Shown here one piece after another: positions 1 to 7,107 of a stretch of 64,000 nucleotides of DNA. The first letter of the stretch is position 1. The number at the start of each line of letters is the position of its first letter. The DNA is taken from assembly GCF_002941025.1 (NCBI RefSeq), contig NZ_PTJS01000001.1, forward strand, positions 5,647,472 to 5,711,471, written 5' to 3'. The DNA is from Streptomyces sp. QL37. Lineage in GTDB: Bacteria > Actinomycetota > Actinomycetes > Streptomycetales > Streptomycetaceae. The notes beneath the pieces are model-generated. The model worked only from the letters and a program-made list of their open reading frames with translations, was not told where the DNA came from and did no database searches. The translations under genes were made by a program, and so were the position numbers.

Positions 1-95
1 TGAGGTCCGCCCCGTGTGATGAGCGCAAGCTGAAACTGAACGTTCAGCCTGAAGACGCGGTAACGGTGGAGGTTCGAGTCCTCCCCCCGGCACCA
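1..95 (+). pseudogene. tRNA-like remnant 1 (3' half intact, encoded CCA)
   Basis: A canonical T arm is visible: a 5-bp stem (68-72 with 80-84) closing a seven-base TTCGAGT loop. It is followed by a 7-nt acceptor strand CCCCGGC, discriminator A and an encoded CCA ending at 95. Upstream, an inverted repeat around 29-48 could be an anticodon arm, but its loop is 8 nt. No matching GCCGGGG 5' acceptor strand lies at the right distance. It is read as a decayed or highly divergent tRNA. The window begins at or inside it, so part could be missing. Confidence 0.4.
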
Positions 96-98
96 CTT

Positions 99-237
99 GC
101 CGGGGTGGCCCAACATGGCAGAGGCAGCCGCGATCAATCTCAGACTCTCGCTCCAGCTTCAGTATCGCCGCCGATTGCCAGATCGACCGAGTACGGACGA
201 ACACCGTTGAATGCTGGTTCGAATCCGGCCTGCGCCT
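99..237 (+). pseudogene. tRNA-like remnant 2
   Basis: GCCGGGG at 99-105 is a good 5' acceptor strand. It is followed by TG and a D-arm-like stretch containing GGC...GGC and the GGCAGA D-loop signature. It would pair exactly with the CCCCGGC that ends the preceding remnant. About 110 nt further on lies a T-arm-like element (TTCGAAT loop, about 213-229), but its following acceptor strand does not match. The total is too long for a normal tRNA, so insertion, fusion of two tRNA remnants or decay is likely. Function is unknown. Confidence 0.35.
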
Positions 238-243
238 CTACGC

Positions 244-372
244 GGCGCGGTAGTTCAAAGGCAGAACGCGACGGTATGACGACTGATCCGCACTCTTAAA
301 CGGCGCTGGCAAGCGCAATTGGGTGGCAACCCCAGGGGCCCGGGAGCTGGATACGACTCCCGGGCTCCGCCA
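244..372 (+). pseudogene. tRNA-like remnant 3 (clear D arm)
   Basis: GGCGCGG at 244-250 is followed by an almost textbook D arm at 251-268: TA, then GTTC paired with GAAC around an AAAGGCA loop. No seven-base anticodon loop with a five-bp stem follows cleanly. An inverted repeat at 342-361 is followed by CTCCGCCA, which resembles a tRNA 3' end, but the loop is 10 nt and the acceptor strand does not match. It is probably a degenerate member of the same tRNA-like cluster. Confidence 0.35.
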
Positions 373-583
373 CGCCCGGGCCGGTCCGGTTGCGGGGGTC
401 GGTAGGAAGCCACGGACAGGAAGCTGACTCATATGTCCGGTATGCGTGTCCGTATCTGCCCACCCACCGGGGCGCAGAGCTAGGGGGCGACCGCGACCGG
501 CGCACGGCGGCGGTGCACGCGCTGGTCCCCGGTCCCGTTTCCCCTGGCCCGGTTGTGGCACGCGCGCCGGTTCCTCGACGAGG

Positions 584-997
584 TCAGATCTTGATGGCCG
601 TGATTCGGTTTCCGCACAGTGCGGTGAGGTCTTCCGGGTCGGAGGTGAGCACGGTGACCTGCCCGGGTGAGGCGAGGGCGGTCGCGCCGAGTATGGCGTC
701 GATGGCGTACTTGTGGCCGGCGAGGCCCGCGTCGGCGAGCAGGGCGGAGGCGTGGCGTGCGATCTCCTCGGTCACCGGCTCGACGACGAGTCGGGAGAGG
801 GTCCACTCCAGGGCGGGACGGTTGACGCGAGGGTGGGTCACTTCCACGAGGATGGCCGCGGATGTGATCACGCGCAGATCGTCGGCCCGGGCGAGTGCGA
901 GCCAGGCGGTGACGCTGCGATCGCGGAGCACTGCCTTGGCCAGCCCTTCGCTGTCGAGAACGAGCGTGCCGCCCGGGGCGGCTGAGGGGCGCGTCAT
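584..997 (-). CDS. vapC: PIN-domain toxin, VapC-type ribonuclease
   Basis: A 137-residue PIN-fold protein, the usual length for VapC toxins. The expected acidic metal-binding positions are visible: D15 in VLDSEGL, E52 in ILVEVTH, D100 in AIDAIL and D120 in TSDPEDL. Family members are Mg-dependent RNases that cut tRNA or rRNA and are neutralised by a cognate antitoxin. Its ATG overlaps the stop codon of the upstream antitoxin gene (ATGA), the standard coupled layout, and supports this start. It lies on the minus strand next to the tRNA-like cluster. The RNA target cannot be read from sequence. Confidence 0.85.
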   Translation of the reverse strand: MTRPSAAPGGTLVLDSEGLAKAVLRDRSVTAWLALARADDLRVITSAAILVEVTHPRVNRPALEWTLSRLVVEPVTEEIARHASALLADAGLAGHKYAIDAILGATALASPGQVTVLTSDPEDLTALCGNRITAIKI

Positions 998-1260
998 GCC
1001 GCGTCGGACCCGTTCTGGGCCCGCTGCCGCCCGCGTGCCTCCTGGAGCTGCTCGCGGAGCGCCTGGATCTCGCCCTCGGAGATGGGGCCGTGCCCGGCCT
1101 CGCCGACCTTGATGAGCTCGTTGAGGTTGTCGCGCTCGATCTGCCGGGCGACGGCAGCCGCCACGTACGCGGACAGGCCGGAGGGGCCGCTCCGGGCCTT
1201 GGCGGCTTCGGCGATGTCGCGCGGCATGGTGATGGAGTACTTACCGGTAGGCTCGCTCAT
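994..1260 (-). CDS. vapB: VapB-type antitoxin, ribbon-helix-helix-like
   Basis: An 88-residue small protein immediately upstream of the PIN toxin, sharing a 4-nt ATGA overlap with it. The N-terminal part (KYSITMPRDIAEAAKAR, then GLSAYVAAAVARQIERD) has the strand-helix-helix pattern of CopG/RHH DNA-binding antitoxins. The C-terminal half is charged and helical, as expected for the segment that binds the toxin. It is predicted to bind its own promoter and repress the pair. The exact antitoxin family is not certain. Confidence 0.75.
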   Translation of the reverse strand: MSEPTGKYSITMPRDIAEAAKARSGPSGLSAYVAAAVARQIERDNLNELIKVGEAGHGPISEGEIQALREQLQEARGRQRAQNGSDAA

Positions 1261-1446
1261 GCTGTTTATCCTACCGTCGATCCTCCATGCGACGCCGGAG
1301 CAGGCAGCCTCTGGCAGCGGTCGCGGAGCTTGCGCCTCCGCCCCCCCCGCCTGCCCTGGCCGAACTCAATTACCGGGACCCCGACCCGCCTGGAGCTCAT
1401 CGCCGCCGACTGCACCACCCAGGAGCGTGTACGCCGTGAACCGGTG

Positions 1447-1752
1447 TCACAAATTGGCGGAACTGCGGTGTACTTGGCGGGCTGCCTCGCGGATGGCCTC
1501 GGCGTAGGGGGAGTCGAAGGCGCGTGTCTCCGGAGACAGGTCGCCGAACGGCACGAGCGCCGCGTGGGAGTCGTCGACCGACTGCATCCAGGCGGACCAG
1601 GCGTTGTGAACGTCCTCGTCGGTGACCTGCTCCCCCTTGGCTTCCAGAAGTACGGCGTAGATGCGGAACAAGGCAGCGGCGTCCGCAGGAGGTGCCGCGT
1701 CAGGAGGCAGGCAGGCGCGGATCAGGTCGGCGAGGGGATCGAGGTAGGTCAT
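1447..1752 (-). CDS. small conserved hypothetical protein coupled to RipA-like membrane gene
   Basis: I do not recognise a named family. The 101-residue acidic protein has no membrane segment and reads as mostly helical (MTYLDPLADLIRACLPPD at the start). The start is the ATG at 1752 because it overlaps the TGA of the upstream membrane gene (ATGA). Frame-compatible upstream starts would invade that gene. The overlap implies that the two proteins are made together, and it could be a soluble partner of the membrane protein. Confidence 0.6.
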   Translation of the reverse strand: MTYLDPLADLIRACLPPDAAPPADAAALFRIYAVLLEAKGEQVTDEDVHNAWSAWMQSVDDSHAALVPFGDLSPETRAFDSPYAEAIREAARQVHRSSANL

Positions 1753-2216
1753 ACGGTCAGTGTGCCCGCGAACAGCAGCAGGTGTGCCATGACGAACACC
1801 AGCGGTACGACGCGCTCGGAGGCCCCCAACTCCGCGTAACGCTTGCGCCATACGATGATCGGATCGCTTGTCAGGGCCTCCCATTCGTCGGAGAAGATCT
1901 TGACCTCAAGACGCTCCTCGATCTTGCTTATGCCCTTGAACTTCGCAGTGTTGAGGTCTCGGTAGCTGCGGAGCTGAAGCCACCAGGTGGCCGACAGGGT
2001 GGTGCCGGCCAGAGCCACGGCGAGCGCCGCCCACCACGGGGACTTGGCGAGTTCCTGGAACCCGAACCCGACCAGGGAGACGAAGGCGGTCTGCACGGAC
2101 AGGAAGTAGGCGTTGGCGGTCCCTCGCCGCGCCGAGATGCGGTCCGCCATCTCCACGGCGAGCTTGTAGAGCTCAAGGACCTCCGCGTGCCGACTCGGAT
2201 CAGGGGGTGTGGTCAC
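1749..2216 (-). CDS. small three-helix membrane protein, RipA/SLATT-like
   Basis: A 155-residue protein with three hydrophobic segments: about residues 33-52, about 62-82, and a C-terminal one. They flank a cytosolic helical part containing SYRDLNTAKFKGI and EERLEV..DEWEAL. This pattern matches what I remember of the RipA-family small membrane proteins and of SLATT-type two-helix effectors found beside nucleotide-signalling immune genes; the assignment is from memory, not a search. The GTG at 2216 is chosen because GGAGG sits about 6 nt upstream. An ATG 54 nt further up lacks a comparable site. It follows the TIR-like membrane gene by about 107 nt on the same strand. Confidence 0.6.
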   Translation of the reverse strand: MTTPPDPSRHAEVLELYKLAVEMADRISARRGTANAYFLSVQTAFVSLVGFGFQELAKSPWWAALAVALAGTTLSATWWLQLRSYRDLNTAKFKGISKIEERLEVKIFSDEWEALTSDPIIVWRKRYAELGASERVVPLVFVMAHLLLFAGTLTV

Positions 2217-2323
2217 TGGTCGCCTCCGGTGAGAAGTCCTGGCATCGGTGCTCCCGGCTGTAGACGTCATCGGGTATCGGATGGGCCAGTGCGGGTCTCT
2301 GGATCCCGTCCGGGCTCACTCCG

Positions 2324-3826
2324 TCAGCCGAAGCGGCGGCCGGTCCTGTCCTCGTGTGAGGCCAGCTGTCTGAAGGCCGGGCGCAGCCCGCGGGTGAGTT
2401 GGGTGAAGAGATTCTGCCAAGGGAGACTCTTCAAGGGTGTGCGGGTGAACGTGGGGTCCCAGTCCGCGGAGAAGTGAATGAGGCCGGTCACCGGATTGTT
2501 CTCGGGTTTCTCTTGCGGATAGTCAGGCAGGGACGGCGGAAAGCTGTTCCCCCAGGTCCGATTCCTTTCGGAGCCCGGCAGGTCGCGAAGGCTCTGCTCG
2601 ACGTCCTCGCGGATCTTGTCGTACTCCTCCTGGCCCATCGCTCCGGGCATCATCAGGAGGAGGCGCTGGGGCGGCAGAATGCGCATGGCTTCGGAGAGCT
2701 CCCAGACCGTGCCGGTGCTCGATCCCAAGCTGAGGGTGACCAGGCGGGACTTCTCCATGAGCTCCCTCACCGGCTGCTTCCAGGCTTCTTTCGGCAGATA
2801 CATGCGTACCGCTCCCGCGAAGGGAAGGATTTCTCCAGGGGCGCCGACGGCGATCAGTTGACCGACAGGGCTCAACGCATCCGCAATGTGTTCTTCCTCA
2901 TCGCGACTGGACATGACCAGGCCGATCGTGCCACCTGTGAGACGGTCTGGATGAGGCAATCCACCGCGCGGCCAAAGCTGATCCTGTAGTTCGGTGCGCT
3001 TTTTGTCGTCCTCGAATGACCTCAGGTAGAGCACGTAGGTGCCGGGTCGGAAGAATTTCTTCTCGGCGATGACCATTCCGAGGTGTCTGCGGCCGAGCAG
3101 GAACAGCTTTCTACTCCGATTGAAGATGGCCACCCCCATCGGCGCTAACAGTATGAACAGGCCGTCCGTCGACGATTTGACCGGTGTGGTCAGTACGTGA
3201 TGAATTCCCCAGAACGACACCCCGAGAGCCCCCAGGGTGCACGGCCAGCCGGCCAGCCAGAGTCCGAGCCCCAGCAGGGGGGACTGGCCGGGAAGCGTGG
3301 CCATGAAGGGCACACCTCGATTGCCGTCCCCTGAAAGGTCCAGGTACGGGATGCGGGGGCTGTGGAAAGCCCACAAGTCATGCCAGTACTGCTTCTTGCC
3401 GTACGGGATGGCCCAGAAAATGCCTGCGCTCGCGAGCGGTATCGCCAGGGTGACCGCCCATGGCCCCGCAGGGTCGTCGTTGTCGGGGAGGGTCAAGGCG
3501 CGATAGGCCAGGACGGCGAGCAGAACAGGAACCAGGGTTTGCAGCAGCACGCCGACTGCCTGGCGCCGGGTCTTCTCGTACGCCGAGAACGCGAAAAATA
3601 GAACAACCCCCAGCAGTGTTCCGGAAAGATAAGTGAGGGATGCTCCGGAGAGAGCGAGAACGGAGATTGCGGGGTATCGCAGAAATTGCACGCTTCGCGG
3701 GATGATGAATTCACTTGCGCAGCCCGTCAGGAATCCAAGAAAATACCATGGGATAGACGCGGGAATCGCTTCGGCGAGTTCGATTCCCCCCGCCCCGGCT
3801 ATGATCGCGCAATCACAGGTGATCAT
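2324..3826 (-). CDS. multi-pass membrane protein with C-terminal TIR-like domain (paralogue 1)
   Basis: A 500-residue protein. The first ~240 residues hold several hydrophobic segments, and the rest is cytosolic. The cytosolic part has YVLYLRSFEDD (about 264-274), VGAPGE..P..GAVRMYLP (about 327-345) and GTVWEL (372-377). It ends with a strand-rich tail containing ADWDPTFTR. The order SF..D, then an internal strand, then W-E followed by a hydrophobic strand recalls TIR domains, where the Glu is catalytic in NADases. This is inference by pattern, not a proven homology. GGGGG just upstream of the ATG supports the start. Codon 227 is TTA, so translation may need the bldA tRNA. It is a clear paralogue of the gene at 4013-5614. 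Confidence 0.65.
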   Translation of the reverse strand: MITCDCAIIAGAGGIELAEAIPASIPWYFLGFLTGCASEFIIPRSVQFLRYPAISVLALSGASLTYLSGTLLGVVLFFAFSAYEKTRRQAVGVLLQTLVPVLLAVLAYRALTLPDNDDPAGPWAVTLAIPLASAGIFWAIPYGKKQYWHDLWAFHSPRIPYLDLSGDGNRGVPFMATLPGQSPLLGLGLWLAGWPCTLGALGVSFWGIHHVLTTPVKSSTDGLFILLAPMGVAIFNRSRKLFLLGRRHLGMVIAEKKFFRPGTYVLYLRSFEDDKKRTELQDQLWPRGGLPHPDRLTGGTIGLVMSSRDEEEHIADALSPVGQLIAVGAPGEILPFAGAVRMYLPKEAWKQPVRELMEKSRLVTLSLGSSTGTVWELSEAMRILPPQRLLLMMPGAMGQEEYDKIREDVEQSLRDLPGSERNRTWGNSFPPSLPDYPQEKPENNPVTGLIHFSADWDPTFTRTPLKSLPWQNLFTQLTRGLRPAFRQLASHEDRTGRRFG

Positions 3827-4012
3827 TTTCCCCCGTCACGGATCCACTGCTGCGGCAGGAGTTCGGCCCCACTCGCACCCCGTACCCCAACTAGCCTGTT
3901 CAGTACCTCACTTGAGAGAGCATCCGTGGTGACGCATCCTCGGGGCCGTCCGGTTCCGGTCGTGACGCGGGAGCCGGCGGCCCTGGGATGGCGGTAGCGG
4001 TTCGTGGCAACG

Positions 4013-5614
4013 TCAGGCGCGGTCAGGGGGTCGTGGGGCCGGGGGCAGCTGGGAGATGGGGTCCATGGCCGGCCTGAGCTCGCGTCTAACCAGTCGGCGA
4101 ATCACCCAGACATGCCTGATCCGTGGCACGGTCGGGGGGAATCGCGTGAACCGTGGGCACCACCGTCCGTCGAAGGACAGGATCCCTTTGAGGGGGAAGT
4201 CCCATCGGATCCCCTTCGTGTGCGGGGCGGGAGGCGGGAGGTCCGGAAAGCGCGGCAGGGGTGGCCAGTCGACGCCTGTTCCGGCGGACGACCTCGTCGC
4301 GTATTCGTCTGCCGCAGCTTCCTGGAAGGCTTGGTACATCTCGTCTTCATAGATGAGCAGGAGTAAGCGGTCGGGTGTGGTGGTGCGTAGTACCTCGGTG
4401 AACTCCCACGCCGTTCCGGGACCTGGGGCAGCCGTCATGATCACTGCGTGTGCGCCCTGAATCAGCCCGCTCACCGTGTCCTTCCACTTGTCGACGGGTA
4501 GATAGCCGCGTTCCGCCCCGAGGGCCGGCAGGGGCTCGCCCGGCTGCCCGACCGCGACAACCCGGCCGAGGCCGCGGAACTGGCGTACCAGGAATTCCTC
4601 GTGCGTCCCCGTGAGCTCGAAGGGGGAGCGGGTGTACCAGCCCGGAACCTCGTCCGGTGGCAACGCCATCACGGGGTCGATGGCGAAGGGCCGCAGGTAG
4701 AGCAGATAGCGCTCCCCGGCGAGTTCGTCGAGCGAGGGGATGATCCGGTGGCGGTGCTGCCTTCCCCGTTTCAACACGGCGTCGCCGACGATGAAGAGCA
4801 GGAACGGAGGCACCACCACCCCGACCGCGATCAGCGGCTCCAGCCACGGGGAGAGGCCCGCCTCGGGCACCAGGTCGCCGTACAGAATGAAGCCGACGAG
4901 GCCCAGCGGCAGCGCCGGAGCGAGCATCGCCCACCCCAGTACGGTCAGCACGCGTCCTCGACCGGGACTCTGGTGCGCCTGTTCGCCGCTTTGCGGCACG
5001 GCGGATTCCGTGGCATCGGCGTCCAGGGCGCTGCCGTCCCTCGGCTGAGTGGCCAGAACCTCAAGCGCCACCATGGCGCCGGAGAGGGCGTACATGACGC
5101 ACCAGGGCCAGGGGATGTCGAAGTGCCCGTCGATGCGCGTTTTGGTGACGACGATCAACACGCTGGCTGTAGTGGCGGTGGCGAGCGTCGTGAGGTGTAC
5201 AAGAGCCTGCGCCCTGCCCAGGCGTCCACAGGCCAGGATGGTAATGACCACGCCGAGCAACTCCGCTACGGGGAGAAACAGGATCACATAAGTTGCTATG
5301 TCGAAAATGAAGAGCACCACCCGGAAGAATGTGGTGTCCAGCTCGTCGCGGATCACGGAATAGGAGAACGATCCGAGACGCCTGGTTTCTCGCGCATAGC
5401 TTTCGAGGGTCAGCCACAACGTGACGAACGCTGAGACGATCAGGCCTATCGTGGCCGATCGTTTCGACAACGCGTTGCCTGGTCCGGACTCGGTCGCGGA
5501 CCGGCGGGCGTGAAAGGCGGTCATGAGCGCCTGGGTCGATGTGGAAATCACGGCGATCCACACAACGACCCCGGGAACAGGGGACATTCGCATATAATCG
5601 CACAGAATGGCCAC
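4013..5614 (-). CDS. multi-pass membrane protein with C-terminal TIR-like domain (paralogue 2)
   Basis: A 533-residue paralogue of the neighbouring 2324-3826 product. Six or so hydrophobic segments occupy residues 1-280, with a polar linker around 190-220. The cytosolic domain has YLLYLRPF (303-310), VGQPGE (355-360), GAERGYLP..W (367-377), GTAWEF (400-405) and a tail with RWCPRFTR. Motif order and spacing match the paralogue. The start could be the GTG at 5614 or in-frame ATGs at 5593 or 5587. None has a convincing ribosome site, and a leaderless transcript is possible. Codon 417 is TTA. Substrate and ligand are unknown, and a TIR-like NAD-processing or nucleotide-sensing role is inference. 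Confidence 0.65.
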   Translation of the reverse strand: MAILCDYMRMSPVPGVVVWIAVISTSTQALMTAFHARRSATESGPGNALSKRSATIGLIVSAFVTLWLTLESYARETRRLGSFSYSVIRDELDTTFFRVVLFIFDIATYVILFLPVAELLGVVITILACGRLGRAQALVHLTTLATATTASVLIVVTKTRIDGHFDIPWPWCVMYALSGAMVALEVLATQPRDGSALDADATESAVPQSGEQAHQSPGRGRVLTVLGWAMLAPALPLGLVGFILYGDLVPEAGLSPWLEPLIAVGVVVPPFLLFIVGDAVLKRGRQHRHRIIPSLDELAGERYLLYLRPFAIDPVMALPPDEVPGWYTRSPFELTGTHEEFLVRQFRGLGRVVAVGQPGEPLPALGAERGYLPVDKWKDTVSGLIQGAHAVIMTAAPGPGTAWEFTEVLRTTTPDRLLLLIYEDEMYQAFQEAAADEYATRSSAGTGVDWPPLPRFPDLPPPAPHTKGIRWDFPLKGILSFDGRWCPRFTRFPPTVPRIRHVWVIRRLVRRELRPAMDPISQLPPAPRPPDRA

Positions 5615-6286
5615 TCGGCTGGGGCATTCAGGGAATTAGGAGTGGTCCGCGTAAGGGACTCCGTTCGAAGTGGCACAGGATGGGCCGCACGATGCGTCCC
5701 GCCGTGGAACGCGCCGACCTCGTGGAACCTTCGGGCTCGTGCGACTGGACGGCTGGTGAGCCCAGGGCAGGCGCCCGATGGGTCGACGTCGTGTTCGGCG
5801 AGGGGCGATGGCTGTCCTCGGCGGGCAGGCGGAAGCCGAGTCGGAACTCCCTGTGGAACAGCACCAGTTCGATTTCAACGTCGACGTGGGGTGCGCGGTC
5901 ATGCTGCTGAACGGGCCGGACATCCTGCCAAGTCGGGCACATGGCCCCACCTCCGTCCGCCGTGTCCCCGGCCGGGCTGCAAGGCCATCGCCAAGCTCCT
6001 CGGCGGGGATCCGGTACATCCAGGCCTCCGGAATCCGGGGCGAACTCCGGCCCGCGCCCCGAGCGTGCCACGCGCCCTGCACGGCCGCTGGCGGAGACCG
6101 GCCGAGAATGCTGTTGGTGGAGGCGCCGGTCGGCCGGCGGGACATAGTTGACCGCGTACGCGTCGGCAAGACGGATGTGGCCGATCTGGATCTGCTTGAT
6201 GGCTGTCCCGGTATCGCGCTCATCGCTCCGGGCGCCGCGTCGGCGGGCCGCGACACCATTCCACGGCCTCGGTGAACCAGAGACGC
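5615..6286. other. about 670 bp without a confident gene; possible decayed coding sequence
   Basis: Both strands have open frames here, but none shows a good ribosome site, consistent codon bias or a recognisable family. On the minus strand short protein-like segments appear in different frames (for example QIGHIRLADAYAVNYVPPA near 6180, and AWMYRIPAEELGDGLAARPG near 6020). This would fit a frameshifted gene remnant. I cannot name it. Confidence 0.3.
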
Positions 6287-6332
6287 GAAAAGACCCCCTG
6301 TGCAGTGTTGCCACTGGCGAGAGGGTCTTTTC
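6287..6332 (-). terminator. hairpin downstream of tRNA-Arg
   Basis: Inverted repeat with arms GAAAAGACCC and GGGTCTTTTC, the T-run lying within the arm. It sits 17-62 nt beyond the tRNA 3' end on the tRNA's strand and is the likely transcription terminator. Confidence 0.7.
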
Positions 6333-6348
6333 GGCACTTCCTGCGAAG

Positions 6349-6420
6349 TGCCCCCGGCAGGATTCGAACCTGCGCACCCGGCTCCGGAGGCCGATGCTCT
6401 ATCCCCTGAGCTACGGGGGC
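6349..6420 (-). tRNA. tRNA-Arg (anticodon CCG)
   Basis: A full cloverleaf on the minus strand. The acceptor GCCCCCG pairs with CGGGGGC. The D arm is GCTC..GGGATA..GAGC, the anticodon loop is CTCCGGA (anticodon CCG, decoding CGG), and the T arm has loop TTCGAAT. The discriminator is A, and CCA is not encoded. Loci such as this are common integration sites. The accessory block lies on its 3' side, as expected if an element once inserted here, but I found no second copy of the tRNA 3' end in the window. Confidence 0.95.
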
Positions 6421-6593
6421 GATGTCGCTGCGCTTGGCGGCGACGAGTGAAACCCTACCAGCTCCCACGGGGTGTCCGGGAACAGGTATTTGCGCGTCGG
6501 TGGTGCCCGTGCGAGGTGGGCGCATGCCATCCTCCGGGGGCGGAAGTGGGCAAAACCCGGACGCAGCTCCTCCGCCCGACCTACCCTCGAAGG

Positions 6594-7028
6594 GTGTCAG
6601 GGGCGTACGGCCGCGTGCTTGTTGTCGACGACAACAAGGTCATCCGGCAGCTGATCAGGGTCAACCTCGAGCTGGAGGGCTTCGAGGTCGTGACCGCGGC
6701 CGATGGCGTCGAGTGCCTGGACCTGGTCCACGAGGTCTGCCCGGATGTGATCACTCTCGACGTGGTGATGCCCAGGCTCGACGGAATCCAGACCGCCGCC
6801 CGGTTGCGCTCCGATCCGAGGACCGGGCACCTGCCCGTCGCCGTCATCAGCGCGTGCACGCCCCACGAGGTGGACTCCGGGTCGGCCGCCGGGGTCGACG
6901 CGTTCCTGGCGAAGCCCTTCGAGCCGAGCGAGCTGGTGCGCATGGTGCGACGGCTCGCGCACCGCGAGGATCCCGTGCCGGTCGACGACAGGCACGGCGC
7001 GGGGACGGCCGGGAGCGCGGCGGGCTGA
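6594..7028 (+). CDS. stand-alone response-regulator receiver protein
   Basis: A CheY-like receiver of 144 residues. The acidic pair and DD..V strand appear in VLVVDDNKVIR, the phospho-acceptor Asp is in VITLDVVMPRLDG, and the conserved Lys is in FLAKPFEPSELV. There is no output domain after about residue 125, only a short Gly/Ala-rich tail. The GTG at 6594 starts just before the first strand. With no DNA-binding or enzymatic domain it probably acts through protein contact. No histidine kinase is adjacent, so its partner is unknown. Confidence 0.85.
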   Translation: MSGAYGRVLVVDDNKVIRQLIRVNLELEGFEVVTAADGVECLDLVHEVCPDVITLDVVMPRLDGIQTAARLRSDPRTGHLPVAVISACTPHEVDSGSAAGVDAFLAKPFEPSELVRMVRRLAHREDPVPVDDRHGAGTAGSAAG

Positions 7029-7107
7029 CGGCGTGGTCGGCCGGCTCGCTGCCCGTATGGCGAAACCGGTTGGCGAAGCGCCCCCCTTCCTCCCCTACGC
7101 TTGTCCC

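Noticed and set aside
5778..6275. Plus-strand 165-codon open frame in the block before tRNA-Arg
   Set aside because: No ribosome site, no recognisable family, and composition unlike neighbouring genes. Treated as part of a possible remnant region.
6349..6371. Direct repeat of the tRNA-Arg 3' end as an attachment site inside the window
   Set aside because: I looked for a second copy in the 1-6300 block in the same orientation. Only the generic TTCGAAT T-loop recurs (near 218), which is not evidence of att sites.
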